Source: Saonia flava (GTDB lineage: Bacteria > Bacteroidota > Bacteroidia > Flavobacteriales > Flavobacteriaceae). From it: a DNA stretch of 64,000 nt. Below the pieces are notes generated by a model that was given only the letters and a program-made list of their open reading frames with translations, did not search any database and was not told the DNA's origin. Both the position numbers and the translations under genes were made by a program. The stretch's first letter is position 1; each line of letters opens with the position of its first letter. Location: positions 1,289,300 through 1,353,299 of the forward strand of contig NZ_JAATJJ010000001.1 of the NCBI RefSeq assembly GCF_011927795.1, in the 5' to 3' direction. Shown one piece after another: positions 26,295 to 36,023 of this stretch.

Positions 26295-26990
26295 ATACTT
26301 TGTCCTAAAAACAAAACCTTTACCATGAATGTTCTCTATTTTTATGGATGGATCCTTTTCCAAGTACTTTCTTAAATGGGTAATAAATACGTTTAAACTT
26401 TTCTTATTAAAATAATCGTTCTTTCCCCATATCCTATTAAGAATATCTTTATGCCTGCATAGTTCATTTTCATGGGAAGCCAAAAATTTAAGCAGTTCAT
26501 TTTCCCTTGACGTTAAGTGAATTATATCATCCTTATAAAACAGTTCCTGTGTGGAACTCTTTAAATAATATGCTCCTATGTGAAAGTTGGATTCCTGTGG
26601 TTCTTCCAATTTAGATGTACGCAGCCTAGACAACAAAGTAGTTATTCTTACCACCAATTCTTCTTCGTCAATTGGTTTTTTTAAATAATCTACCGCTCCC
26701 AGTGAAAAACCTTTTAAAACATCTATTTTTAAGGACCTTGCCGTTAGAAAAATAAAGGGTAGTTCAGGATTTGTTTTTCCTATTTCTTTTGCCAAAGTAA
26801 AGCCATCCATTTCTGGCATCATAACATCTAAAATAGCCAAATCAAACAAATCTGACTCAATGGTACGCAATCCCTGCATAGGGTTTTTTTCCCAAATCAC
26901 CTCAAAGTCTTTCATCCTAAGGTATTCTGAGAGCAGATAACCTAGGGATTCATCGTCCTCTACCAATATTATCTTAAACTTTCTTTCCAT
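26286..26990 (-). CDS. OmpR-family response regulator
   Basis: A 234-aa protein with an N-terminal receiver (LVEDDES acidic pocket, Asp55 in AILDVMMPEMDGF, Lys in KKPIDEEE) and a C-terminal winged helix (TSRENELLKFLASHENELCRHKDIL, NVFITHLRKYLEKDPSIKIENIHGKGFVF). It should bind DNA as a dimer when phosphorylated by the kinase encoded upstream. It overlaps the kinase gene by 17 nt and ends near a terminator. Confidence 0.95.
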   Translation of the reverse strand: MERKFKIILVEDDESLGYLLSEYLRMKDFEVIWEKNPMQGLRTIESDLFDLAILDVMMPEMDGFTLAKEIGKTNPELPFIFLTARSLKIDVLKGFSLGAVDYLKKPIDEEELVVRITTLLSRLRTSKLEEPQESNFHIGAYYLKSSTQELFYKDDIIHLTSRENELLKFLASHENELCRHKDILNRIWGKNDYFNKKSLNVFITHLRKYLEKDPSIKIENIHGKGFVFRTKYTL

Positions 26991-28254
26991 TTTTGTTCAA
27001 AGGAATTTCTATTAAAACTGTGGTTCCCATTCCCACTTCACTTTCTATCATAATTTTTCCTTTATGATTTTCCACTACCTTTTTTACATAACTAAGACCC
27101 AATCCGTAACCCTTCACTTCATATGTATTTCCGTTCAAAACTCTATAATACTTTTGAAAAATACGGTTTTTATCCTTTTCATCTATTCCTTTACCATTAT
27201 CACTTATTATAATTTGAAGCTTTCCATTTTTCTTTTTGGCCTTTAGATTGATTATTGGATTTTTTGAATATTTTTTAGCATTGTCCAATATGTTATTGAT
27301 AGAATTTTCCAAATGCGAAGCTTCTGTTTTAATACAATATGGACCCTCATCTAAATCATAGGAGAAGGAAACATTCTCAATCGAAGAGAGTGTTTTAAAT
27401 TGTGAACAGAGTTTTTTAATATTTGGCTCAAAATCCATTTTCACAAGAGTAAAAACCCTTTTCTTAGCCTCAAGGCTACCTAGTTCCAAAACTTTGTCTA
27501 TATGGTTTTTTAATCTTTCCACTTCTTGCCTGATTATAGCAATCTTTGGATTGTTCTCATCCCCTATTTCCTCTTCCAGCATCTTACTTGCCAAGCCAAT
27601 GGAAAAAACTGGAGTTTTTAATTCATGTGTAAGGTTATTTATAAACTCATTGGTTGTTGTAATCACATTTCGTTGCCAATAATAGGTTCTTAACACCCAA
27701 AACACGGTAGCAATAATTCCCAAAATAAAAAGAAGGCTAGGGAGTGTAAGTCCGTTCAACTTAGACAAAAAGTAGGAGTTCAAACTTTCAAATTGCAACT
27801 CCAATATTAATCTTTCATTCAAAAGCTCCGGCAAATACCCTTCTAACTGTATAGGATAAACCGCAATATTATTTTCCTTGTTAAAAGTCGCGGGAGATTT
27901 AAGATAATAGGTAGAATCACGGGCAAACAAACCATAGGTAAAATCGGCGTCTATTCCATTATTTACCATCCTTTCTGTTAAATAATCGTTTAAGAAGTGG
28001 CTGGATGCATCTTTAAGACTATCTATTTCCAGTTCAAAATAAGATTGGTCCTCTCTTATAGCCTCTCCAATCAGAAAAGTAAGTCTATTGTTCTCTTTTA
28101 ACTCTTCCTTTATGGTTTCGCTTGCCGTTCCTATTTTTATATTGAACTGTACTTTTGCCAGGTTAAGCCCTACCCGTAAATATTGATATTGGACAATTGC
28201 CAAGCCCAATATGGATACAATAAAAACTATAATATATATGTTTTTCTTTTTCAA
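26974..28254 (-). CDS. membrane sensor histidine kinase
   Basis: A 426-aa kinase with membrane helices at residues ~6-22 and ~170-190, so about 145 residues are periplasmic. The HisKA domain carries His210 (NLTHELKTPVFS), and HATPase_c has the N box (INNILDNAKKYSK), G1 (ISDNGKGIDEKDK) and G2 (GYGLGLSYVKKVVE). No HAMP or PAS is apparent. The stimulus is unknown. It pairs with the OmpR regulator, whose gene overlaps its end by 17 nt. Divergent from the outer-membrane-like gene at 28484 it may control. Confidence 0.93.
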   Translation of the reverse strand: MKKKNIYIIVFIVSILGLAIVQYQYLRVGLNLAKVQFNIKIGTASETIKEELKENNRLTFLIGEAIREDQSYFELEIDSLKDASSHFLNDYLTERMVNNGIDADFTYGLFARDSTYYLKSPATFNKENNIAVYPIQLEGYLPELLNERLILELQFESLNSYFLSKLNGLTLPSLLFILGIIATVFWVLRTYYWQRNVITTTNEFINNLTHELKTPVFSIGLASKMLEEEIGDENNPKIAIIRQEVERLKNHIDKVLELGSLEAKKRVFTLVKMDFEPNIKKLCSQFKTLSSIENVSFSYDLDEGPYCIKTEASHLENSINNILDNAKKYSKNPIINLKAKKKNGKLQIIISDNGKGIDEKDKNRIFQKYYRVLNGNTYEVKGYGLGLSYVKKVVENHKGKIMIESEVGMGTTVLIEIPLNKNGKKV

Positions 28255-28432
28255 AACTTTTGCTAAATAACTAAAAATAGCCTTCTCTTATCTTTTCTTA
28301 AACTTTTGTTTATCTAATTAACTCTTTGTTAATCTTTTTTACCCAACGGTTAACTCCTTGGCACTACATAGAACTCTACTTTAGCAACAGTTAAGTTAAT
28401 GTAAAAAATAGTAGTAAGAAGTAATCAATTTT

Positions 28433-28470
28433 AATAGGCTGACCATTTGCGAATTGGTCAGCCTATTTTT
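28433..28470 (+). terminator. 13-bp perfect hairpin with T tract immediately before a start codon
   Basis: AATAGGCTGACCA and TGGTCAGCCTATT pair perfectly around the loop TTTGCGAAT, followed by TTTTC. It looks like an intrinsic terminator but lies only 13 nt before the ATG of the outer-membrane-like gene and 179 nt after the divergent kinase start. It may be an attenuator, the end of a small RNA, or an RNA processing site. Confidence 0.6.
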
Positions 28471-28483
28471 CAAACTAAATCGA

Positions 28484-29617
28484 ATGAGACCAAACAAAAT
28501 TATAGTATTGATAGGGGTATTTGCCACCATGATGCAATTAAATGCCCAAGGCTGTGTAGCAATAAGACATTTTTCTTCTTGCGTTGGAAACACATTGGAA
28601 AACAACCTTTTAGGACCAGGTGATGTACAATTTGGCATGAACTACAGATATTTTAAATCTTTTAGACATTTTAGGGGAACTGAGGAAGAACCAGATAGGA
28701 TATCCAATAATTCAGAGGTCATAAACAATTCCCACTCTTGGGATTTTTTCTTAACATATGGCCTTACAGATCGACTGTACACCAGTGTTACCATTCCCAC
28801 GGTAATTAATACAAGGTCTTCTTTATACGAACACGGAAGGGAAGAAAGGCATACTTCCTTCTCTAGGGGACTTGCAGATATTCGAATAGGGGTCGGCTAT
28901 TGGTTACTAAACCTTGAGAAACATGAAAACGGAAACGTAGCGGTTGGGTTGGGATTAAAACTTCCTACTGGAAATTACAATGCTTCAGATATATTTTACA
29001 ATGTGGGACCAGATGAAACACCGCAAGTAAGACCCGTTGATCAATCCATACAACCAGGGGATGGAGGTTTTGGTATTACTGCAGATTTTCAATTTTATCA
29101 GAAGGTGGCCACCAACTTCTTTGCATATGGTGGTGGTTTTTACCTATTGAACCCAAAAGAGGTAAATGGCACAAGAACTTTTAGGGAAACTTTAAGCCCT
29201 ATTTTGGAAAATGAGGCTATTATGGCCGTTCCAGACCAATATTCGGTAAGAGCAGGATTTAGTTATAGCATATCCAATACTATATCTACATCTTTGGGTT
29301 CTAGGTATGAAGGTGTACCTGTAAAAGATATTATGGGTGGAAATGAAGGGTTTAGAAGACCTGGAAATGTTCTTTCCATTGATCCTGGAATCGCCTTTAT
29401 GAAGAATAATTTTTCATTAAACCTTAATCTTCCTTTTGCAGTGAGAAGGGAAAGACCACAAAGTATTACCGACAAACAAACCGAAGAACTAACAGGAAAT
29501 CCTAGAAATGGTGATGCTGCCTTCGCAGACTATGTTATAAATTTTGGTATTTCTTATAGAATATCAAATAACAAAGTTAAAATTGACCCTACACTAATGG
29601 ATGAATTTAAAAATTAG
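28484..29617 (+). CDS. putative outer-membrane transport-like protein
   Basis: A 377-aa protein with an N-terminal signal peptide (IIVLIGVFATMMQLNA then QGC) and a mature part of many short beta segments typical of a barrel, with aromatic girdle residues (FGMNYRYFKSFRHF, WDFFLTYGLTDRLYTSVTIPTVI, VGYWLLNLEKH, VAVGLGLKLPTGNY, ADFQFYQKVATNFFAYGGGFYLL). The final strand ends INFGISYRISN. I do not recognise a named family beyond the general Bacteroidetes 'transporter-like' barrel. The first ORF codon is at 28454, but MRPNK at 28484 starts the signal peptide. It is followed 4 nt later by a DoxX-like gene. Confidence 0.7.
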   Translation: MRPNKIIVLIGVFATMMQLNAQGCVAIRHFSSCVGNTLENNLLGPGDVQFGMNYRYFKSFRHFRGTEEEPDRISNNSEVINNSHSWDFFLTYGLTDRLYTSVTIPTVINTRSSLYEHGREERHTSFSRGLADIRIGVGYWLLNLEKHENGNVAVGLGLKLPTGNYNASDIFYNVGPDETPQVRPVDQSIQPGDGGFGITADFQFYQKVATNFFAYGGGFYLLNPKEVNGTRTFRETLSPILENEAIMAVPDQYSVRAGFSYSISNTISTSLGSRYEGVPVKDIMGGNEGFRRPGNVLSIDPGIAFMKNNFSLNLNLPFAVRRERPQSITDKQTEELTGNPRNGDAAFADYVINFGISYRISNNKVKIDPTLMDEFKN

Positions 29618-29621
29618 AATA

Positions 29622-30053
29622 ATGAAAATACAGACCAAAATCAAACAAAACATACTTCCAATTTCAATAGGTGTTGTGTATTTGTGGTTTGGATTGTTAA
29701 AATTCTTTCCCAATCTAAGTCCTGCAGAGGAATTGGCAAAAACTACAATTTATGAACTTACTTTTGGGCTAGTCCCACCCAACATTTCCATTATTCTATT
29801 GGCTATTTTGGAAACCGGGATAGGATTGTTGTTAATCTTTAATTTTTACAAAACAATAGCCATTAGATTCGCCTTGGGGCATATTTTTCTAACCTTTACC
29901 CCATTATTTATTTTCCCAGAACAGGTGTTTAACAATACTCCTTTTGAACTTACACTATTAGGGCAATATATTGCCAAAAACCTTATAATAGTAAGCGTGC
30001 TCATTGCTTTATTAAATAACAACGGGAAGCATGGTAAATTCGCAAGAATTTAA
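29622..30053 (+). CDS. DoxX-like membrane protein
   Basis: A 143-aa protein with four hydrophobic helices: about residues 12-30 (ILPISIGVVYLWFGLLKFF), 50-70 (PNISIILLAILETGIGLLL), 77-97 and 110-130. The YLWFGLLKFFP pattern is typical of DoxX/DoxD-type proteins. Such proteins can be subunits of quinol oxidases or reductases. It sits 4 nt after the outer-membrane-like gene and is 3 nt from the convergent valS stop. I prefer the ATG at 29622 to the earlier in-frame start inside the preceding gene. Confidence 0.75.
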   Translation: MKIQTKIKQNILPISIGVVYLWFGLLKFFPNLSPAEELAKTTIYELTFGLVPPNISIILLAILETGIGLLLIFNFYKTIAIRFALGHIFLTFTPLFIFPEQVFNNTPFELTLLGQYIAKNLIIVSVLIALLNNNGKHGKFARI

Positions 30054-30056
30054 ATT

Positions 30057-32699
30057 TTACCCCAAACTGGCCAAACTTTTTTCCAAGGTCTCGATTTTAG
30101 CTTCAGCATCGGCAGCTTTTTTCTTTTCCATAGCCACAACTTGCTCCGGAGCATTGTTCACAAAACGCTCATTACTCAATTTGTTCTGAACGGATTGCAA
30201 AAAGCCTTTGGTATAATCTAGCTCTTCTGTAATTTTCTTTATTTCAGCCTCCACATCAATTGCGCCAGACATTGGAATGAAGTATTCATTACTTTTTACC
30301 CTAAAGGACAAAGCACCATCCACAGGTTTATTTACATAGGAAATACTTGAAACATTCGTAAGTTTTTGTATTACAACATCCCAATTTTTGGAAACATTTT
30401 CTTCATTTAATAAAGAAAGCTCCAAAGCATCTTTCATTGCAATATTCTTTTCTTTTCTAATGGTACGTATTCCCGATATTACTTCTGAGGCAAAATCAAA
30501 CTCTGTTATTAAATTTATATTCACCTTCTGATCTATCGGCCATTGTGAAACCACCAAAGCCTCTTCTGGAGTCCGAACGGCAATATGTTGCCATACCTCT
30601 TCTGACAAAAATGGCATAAAAGGATGTAATAACTTTAGGTTTTCCTCAAACAAATGGATTACGGCATCATATGTTTCTCTATCAATGGGTTGTTGATAGG
30701 CTGGCTTAACAATTTCAAGCAGCCAAGAACAGAAATCATCCCAAACCAGTTTATAGATTGCCATAAGGGCATCTGATATTCTATATTTGCTAAAATGGTC
30801 TTCAATTTCCACTAGTGTTTGATTAAATTTAGCGCCAAACCAGTTTATTCCCAAACTTGAAGCTTCAGGCTGCGGCAAGTCGCTTACCTCCCAGCCTTTT
30901 ATTAATCTAAAGGCATTCCATATTTTATTGGCAAAGTTCTTTCCTTGCTGACATAAAGTCTCATCGAACATTAAATCATTTCCCGCAGCAGAACTCAATA
31001 ATAAACCAACACGAACACCATCAGCACCATATTCTTCGATCAACTTTAGAGCATCTGGAGAATTGCCCAAAGATTTGGACATTTTTCTACGCTGCTTGTC
31101 CCTAACCAATCCTGTTAAATATACATTTTCAAAAGGACGCTCATTTCGGTATTCATACCCCGCAATAATCATACGTGCAACCCAAAAGAACAAAATATCT
31201 GGTCCTGTAACCAAATCATTTGTTGGATAGTAATAGTTAACCTCTTTATTATTTGGCTCCAAGATTCCTCCAAAAACACTGATTGGCCATAACCAAGATG
31301 AGAACCAAGTATCCAGTACATCTTCGTCTTGACGCAAATCGTCAGCTGTTAGTACCTTTTTGACCCCACCCGAAGTGATAGCTTGCTGGGCTTTTACCAA
31401 GGCTTCCTCCTTACTTTCTGCCACCACAAAATCGTTCTGTCCATCACCATAATAGTAAGCAGGAATCTGTTGTCCCCACCATAATTGACGGGAAATATTC
31501 CAATCACGAATGTTTTCCATCCAATGACGATAGGTATTCTCAAACTTTTTGGGGAATAATTTTACCTCATTATTCTTTAAAACGGCATCAATGGCAGGTT
31601 TTGCCAATTGTTCCATTGCAAGAAACCACTGATCCGAAAGTCTTGGTTCTATAACCGCTTTGGTTCGCTCTGAAGTACCAACTTTGTTTAGATGTTGCTC
31701 CGTTTTTATTAAAAAACCTTTTTCTTCTAACTCTTTAGAAATTTCTTTACGAACTACAAATCTATCTTTTCCCTGATAATGAAGTCCAAAACTATTTAGA
31801 GTGGCGTCCTCATTAAAAATATCTATTACCTCAAGATTATGCTTTTCTCCAAGAGTTTTGTCATTAATATCATGTGCAGGAGTTACTTTAAGACAACCGG
31901 TACCAAATTCTATATCTACATACTCATCCTGGATAATGGGTATAACTCTATTACAAAGCGGAACAATGGCTTTCTTACCCTTTAAATGGCTATATCTTTC
32001 ATCATTTGGATTGATGCAAATAGCCGTATCCCCTAAAATAGTTTCTGGCCTAGTAGTGGCAATTGTTACGCTTTCATCTGACCCATCAATTTGATATGAT
32101 AAGTAATACAATAATCCTTGCCTTTCTTCATGGATAACTTCTTCATCTGACAGAGTGGTTTTTGCCTCAGGATCCCAATTTACCATACGGTGACCCCTGT
32201 AAATCATACCTTTATCAAACAAATCAATAAAAACCTTGATTACTGAAGCAGACATATCGTCGTCCATGGTAAACTTAGTTCTGCTCCAATCACAAGAACA
32301 CCCTAATTTTTTTAATTGCTCCAAAATTACCCCTCCATACTCATGTGTCCAATCCCAAGCATGATCAAGAAATTCATCTCTGGAAATATTAAATTTATCC
32401 TTTCCCTGCTCCTTGAGTTTGGCTACAACTTTGGCCTCGGTTGCAATAGAGGCATGATCTGTCCCAGGAACCCAACACGCATTTTTCCCCATTAGGCGGG
32501 CCCTACGAATCAATACATCCTGTATGGTATTATTGAGCATATGCCCCATGTGCAACACTCCTGTAACGTTTGGTGGTGGAATTACTATTGAATAAGGCTC
32601 CCTGTCATCTGGCACTGAATTAAAATATCCATGCTTCATCCAGTAAGAATACCACTGCTCTTCTACCCTTTGGGGTTCATATTTTGATGGAATCTCCAT
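30057..32699 (-). CDS. valS: valine--tRNA ligase
   Basis: An 880-aa class I aminoacyl-tRNA synthetase. It has the HIGH-type motif in [14 protein letters not shown] (residues ~41-54), a connective editing domain in the middle ([15 protein letters not shown]), the KMSKS loop [10 protein letters not shown] and a C-terminal coiled-coil arm ([21 protein letters not shown]). It loads Val onto tRNA-Val and clears mischarged Thr. Length is typical. It is probably monocistronic. Confidence 0.98.
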   Translation of the reverse strand: MEIPSKYEPQRVEEQWYSYWMKHGYFNSVPDDREPYSIVIPPPNVTGVLHMGHMLNNTIQDVLIRRARLMGKNACWVPGTDHASIATEAKVVAKLKEQGKDKFNISRDEFLDHAWDWTHEYGGVILEQLKKLGCSCDWSRTKFTMDDDMSASVIKVFIDLFDKGMIYRGHRMVNWDPEAKTTLSDEEVIHEERQGLLYYLSYQIDGSDESVTIATTRPETILGDTAICINPNDERYSHLKGKKAIVPLCNRVIPIIQDEYVDIEFGTGCLKVTPAHDINDKTLGEKHNLEVIDIFNEDATLNSFGLHYQGKDRFVVRKEISKELEEKGFLIKTEQHLNKVGTSERTKAVIEPRLSDQWFLAMEQLAKPAIDAVLKNNEVKLFPKKFENTYRHWMENIRDWNISRQLWWGQQIPAYYYGDGQNDFVVAESKEEALVKAQQAITSGGVKKVLTADDLRQDEDVLDTWFSSWLWPISVFGGILEPNNKEVNYYYPTNDLVTGPDILFFWVARMIIAGYEYRNERPFENVYLTGLVRDKQRRKMSKSLGNSPDALKLIEEYGADGVRVGLLLSSAAGNDLMFDETLCQQGKNFANKIWNAFRLIKGWEVSDLPQPEASSLGINWFGAKFNQTLVEIEDHFSKYRISDALMAIYKLVWDDFCSWLLEIVKPAYQQPIDRETYDAVIHLFEENLKLLHPFMPFLSEEVWQHIAVRTPEEALVVSQWPIDQKVNINLITEFDFASEVISGIRTIRKEKNIAMKDALELSLLNEENVSKNWDVVIQKLTNVSSISYVNKPVDGALSFRVKSNEYFIPMSGAIDVEAEIKKITEELDYTKGFLQSVQNKLSNERFVNNAPEQVVAMEKKKAADAEAKIETLEKSLASLG

Positions 32700-32898
32700 T
32701 ATTTTCGGTACGGTTTTTGTTTTGTGTGCTTGGGCAATCGTATAAATTGCGAAAGTACTGTGTTAAATTTTTGTAATCTGTATGTTTTTTGCCCAATTTT
32801 AAAATACGAAACAAAAATAAGTAACGTTATAACATAACAAAAGAATTTTGGACGATGATGTTAAAACATTTAAATTTGAAATTCACCCAAAACAAAAA

Positions 32899-33291
32899 AT
32901 GATGAAAAAACTAGTACTTGTATTATTTGTTGGACTTCTTGGATTAAGCTTAAATGCCCAAGAAAGCTCAGCTAAAATAGAATTTGTATCAGAAACCGTT
33001 GATTATGGTGAAGTTGATAAAGGTAGTGATGGTGTAAGAACTTTTGAATTTAAAAATACGGGAAATGCCCCTTTGGTAATTAGCAAAGTAAGTTCTAGCT
33101 GTGGATGTACAATCCCAGAAAAACCAGAAGGTCCTATTGCTCCGGGAGCAAATGGTGTTATTAAAGTAAAATATGACACAAATAGAGTTGGTCCAATTAG
33201 AAAAGCAGTAACTGTTATTTCCAATGCGGACACACCTACCAAAGTGCTTAAAATAAAGGGTGAAGTTAAAGCACCTGTCCCTGCACAGTAG
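32899..33291 (+). CDS. DUF1573-domain secreted protein
   Basis: A 130-aa protein with signal peptide MMKKLVLVLFVGLLGLSLNAQE and one DUF1573 domain: VDYGEVDKGSDGVRTFEFKNTGNAPLVISKVSSSCGCTIPEKP then PIAPG and KVKYDTNRVGPIRKAVTV. It has an immunoglobulin-like fold, with two adjacent Cys residues (SSCGC) also seen in family members. No activity is known. The ORF extends 51 nt further up to 32848, but the ATG at 32899 starts the signal peptide. A strong terminator follows. Confidence 0.88.
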   Translation: MMKKLVLVLFVGLLGLSLNAQESSAKIEFVSETVDYGEVDKGSDGVRTFEFKNTGNAPLVISKVSSSCGCTIPEKPEGPIAPGANGVIKVKYDTNRVGPIRKAVTVISNADTPTKVLKIKGEVKAPVPAQ

Positions 33292-33315
33292 AACAAAGAA
33301 AATAAATATTAGAAA

Positions 33316-33346
33316 AGAGACCCGCTAAAAGCGGGTCTCTTTTTGT
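33316..33346. terminator. bidirectional Rho-independent terminator
   Basis: AGAGACCCGCT and AGCGGGTCTCT form an 11-bp GC-rich stem around AAA, followed by TTTTTG on plus and TTTTCT on minus. It serves both the DUF1573 gene (ends 33291) and the convergent PDZ gene (ends 33347). Confidence 0.9.
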
Positions 33347-34699
33347 TTAAAATAATTTTTTAAGCACAAAAGTAAAAAGCAAATCACTGTTATAGCGTTC
33401 AATAAGAACCTTTACTTTTTTTCCTTCTTTCTCATTCAGCATTTTCATAACTTCTTGAAGCTTGTATTTATGAATTCTTTTACCATTTATAGCCAGTATT
33501 AAATCACCTTCTCTTAATCCAGCTTCCGCTGCCGGACTTCCTAAACGTATAGAAGAAACTACAATTTCGGGCACCAAGCTCAATCTTGTTTTGTTTTCCA
33601 TCAATATTTGAACATTACCAAAAGAATTTCTATCATCTTCAATTACAACCCCTCTAGCGTCTGCAATACTTTCAGCAATATATCTAACTCCATCATGCTG
33701 CAGTTCTATTCCCGCCCAGTTATATTGAAAAGGCTCTTTAAAATTTCCATTCTTTCTAAAAGTCACCTTCTTTCTGGAATAATCAAAAACAACATTGAAT
33801 CTTTTAAGAACCTCTCCCCCAACACTTCCATTTCTATTCCCCATATTATTTATTGTCCCAAAAGACTCCATATCTGGGAAAGCAGCCTTAGCATCATTCA
33901 AAATAAAGCTGCCTATACTAAAACTATGGACTTTTGTCCGCTTACCATAAATATCTCCACTTAATCCCCTTCCCAAAAAATCATCATAATTATTGTGAGG
34001 AACGTCCAATCCCTTTTTCTGATTTTCAAAAAGCCATACAGCATCGCTACTTCCCGTGTCCACCAAAAGTCTAACAGGAACATTCTTGCCCTTACCTAAA
34101 AAGATACCTCCATCAACATAAGCCTTATTTTTTTCTATGGCCAATGGCAAACTTCTAATTTTTCTATTATCCTTGTGCCTATAAAACTTAGGGTCATGCA
34201 ATTTTATAACCTTATTTATATAATTTATCTCTACTACAAAATCTCTAAAAAGATCATACCCAATTATTCCATGAATTGGCATACCCAACGAAGGTGATAA
34301 ATTTATACTCTTATCCAAAACCACATAAAGCTCTTGGTCTTTGTTTTCAACTTTACCTATTCTAAATTGATTTTCTTTTGATTTTAATGCCTTAATAGGC
34401 ATACCATTTCCTAGACCCCTTATGGTAATTTCTGAAACATTATTGATTTGAACAGAATCTTGGTCGGAAATATTAAATAGTATGGGCTTATTGGCACCAG
34501 AATCCAATATAAACGAGAGTTCGGCCCCATTAACATCAATTGGCATAACAATAAGGTTATTGACCAATTCAAAATGTATTTTTTGTACTTTCTCTCCTTC
34601 CGGCAAATTAAACGTCTGCGCCCCTCCCAAAAATGGGAGGCAAATGAGAAAAAATGCGATATACAATGATTTTATATACAAAAAATTAGATTTTAACAA
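33347..34699 (-). CDS. retropepsin-like aspartyl protease with PDZ domain
   Basis: A 450-aa secreted protein. Signal peptide (SLYIAFFLICLPFLGGAQ) ends near residue 27. A first retropepsin-type motif, FILDSGAN, has Asp66 and a second, LLVDTGSSDAVW, is near residues 211-222. The two Asp motifs fit a pseudo-dimeric single-chain aspartyl protease like the flavobacterial gag-polyprotein type. A PDZ domain at ~365-450 (VSSIRLGSPAAEAGLREGDLILAINGKRIH) follows. Such proteins resemble periplasmic quality-control proteases, but a real activity for this family is not shown. Stop codon lies within the terminator at 33346. Confidence 0.88.
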   Translation of the reverse strand: MLKSNFLYIKSLYIAFFLICLPFLGGAQTFNLPEGEKVQKIHFELVNNLIVMPIDVNGAELSFILDSGANKPILFNISDQDSVQINNVSEITIRGLGNGMPIKALKSKENQFRIGKVENKDQELYVVLDKSINLSPSLGMPIHGIIGYDLFRDFVVEINYINKVIKLHDPKFYRHKDNRKIRSLPLAIEKNKAYVDGGIFLGKGKNVPVRLLVDTGSSDAVWLFENQKKGLDVPHNNYDDFLGRGLSGDIYGKRTKVHSFSIGSFILNDAKAAFPDMESFGTINNMGNRNGSVGGEVLKRFNVVFDYSRKKVTFRKNGNFKEPFQYNWAGIELQHDGVRYIAESIADARGVVIEDDRNSFGNVQILMENKTRLSLVPEIVVSSIRLGSPAAEAGLREGDLILAINGKRIHKYKLQEVMKMLNEKEGKKVKVLIERYNSDLLFTFVLKKLF

Positions 34700-34832
34700 C
34701 GGACTAATAATAAATATACGGATTTTACAATAAAATTACTTGTTAATTAACATTCCCCTAGCATATTAAATAAAGTTATATACTGTTGTTTTGTCCGTTA
34801 TGATTTCTCACTTTTGTGTAAAATAATAGTGC

Positions 34833-36023
34833 ATGCCATCTATATCAAAGAAAGGGCAATTAATGCCCCAATCACCTATAAGAAAACTGGTTCCTTTTGC
34901 AGAAGAAGCAAAGAAAAGGGGAATAAAGGTTTTACACTTAAATATAGGGCAACCCGATATTGAAACTCCCAAAATTGCCTTAGATGCAGTAAAAAACAAC
35001 ACAATATCTACCTTGGCCTATGCCCAAACTGAAGGTTCTGAAACTTACAGGAAAAAACTTGCAAATTATTATTTAAAGCAACAAATTAATGTAAGTCCAA
35101 AGGATATTATAGTGACTACAGGAGGTTCAGAAGCACTAACTTTTGTTATGGGTACCATTGCTGACGCCGATGATGAAATTATTGTTCCAGAGCCATTTTA
35201 TGCCAATTATTATGGTTTTGCCCATGCCTATGGAGTAAAAATTGTGCCTATTGTTTCACACATAGAAGATAATTTTTCCCTTCCACCAATAGATGAGTTT
35301 GAAAAACTGATATCCTCCAAAACAAAAGCGATTTTAATAAACAACCCAAACAATCCCACGGGTTACTTATATAGTAAAGAGGAAATTCAAAAATTGGCGG
35401 CAATTGTAAAAAAGCATAATATTTTTTTAGTGGCCGATGAAGTTTACAGGGAATTTATCTATGATGAAAGCGAACATCATTCCATTTTACAAGAACCTGG
35501 ACTGGATGAGCACGCCATCATTATTGACTCGGTCTCCAAAAGATATAGTATGTGTGGCGCAAGGATTGGCTGTCTGGTATCAAAAAATAAGGATGTCATA
35601 AAAACGGCCCTAAAGTATGCTCAAGCCCGTTTATCTCCCCCCACCTATGCCTTAATTGCCAGTGAAGCGGCTTTAGACACTCCGCAAAGTTATTTTGATG
35701 AAGTTAAAAAAGAGTATGTAAGTAGGCGGGATTTACTTATTTCTGAGCTCAGAAAAATTGAAGGGGTAAAAGTTGCCAAACCCAATGGTGCTTTTTATTG
35801 TATTGCCGAGCTACCAATTAATAATTCGGATGATTTCGCCCAGTGGACATTAGAGCATTTTCAATTCCAAGGAGAGACAGTAATGGTCGCACCAGCGGCA
35901 GGGTTTTATGCAACTGATGGTTTAGGAAAAAACCAAGTGAGAATTGCGTATGTATTGGAGAAAGAAAGTTTAAAAAGAGCTGTAAAGATCTTAAAAGAAG
36001 CTCTAAAATCATATAACAGTTAA
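34833..36023 (+). CDS. class I/II PLP-dependent aminotransferase
   Basis: A 396-aa fold-type I enzyme. It has LNIGQPDIETPK (~residues 34-46), VTTGGSEALTFVMGTIADADDEIIVPEPFY, LINNPNNPTGYLYSKEE, VADEVYREFIYD and the PLP lysine in SVSKRYSMCGARIGC. The pattern resembles aspartate/aromatic aminotransferases. Substrate is unknown. The last nt of its stop overlaps the ATG of murB (TAATG), so they are cotranslated. Confidence 0.92.
   Translation: MPSISKKGQLMPQSPIRKLVPFAEEAKKRGIKVLHLNIGQPDIETPKIALDAVKNNTISTLAYAQTEGSETYRKKLANYYLKQQINVSPKDIIVTTGGSEALTFVMGTIADADDEIIVPEPFYANYYGFAHAYGVKIVPIVSHIEDNFSLPPIDEFEKLISSKTKAILINNPNNPTGYLYSKEEIQKLAAIVKKHNIFLVADEVYREFIYDESEHHSILQEPGLDEHAIIIDSVSKRYSMCGARIGCLVSKNKDVIKTALKYAQARLSPPTYALIASEAALDTPQSYFDEVKKEYVSRRDLLISELRKIEGVKVAKPNGAFYCIAELPINNSDDFAQWTLEHFQFQGETVMVAPAAGFYATDGLGKNQVRIAYVLEKESLKRAVKILKEALKSYNS

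Noticed and set aside
32848..32898. Upstream start of the DUF1573 gene
   Set aside because: The additional 17 residues (MDDDVKTFKFEIHPKQK) would come before a complete signal peptide, so the ATG at 32899 is chosen.
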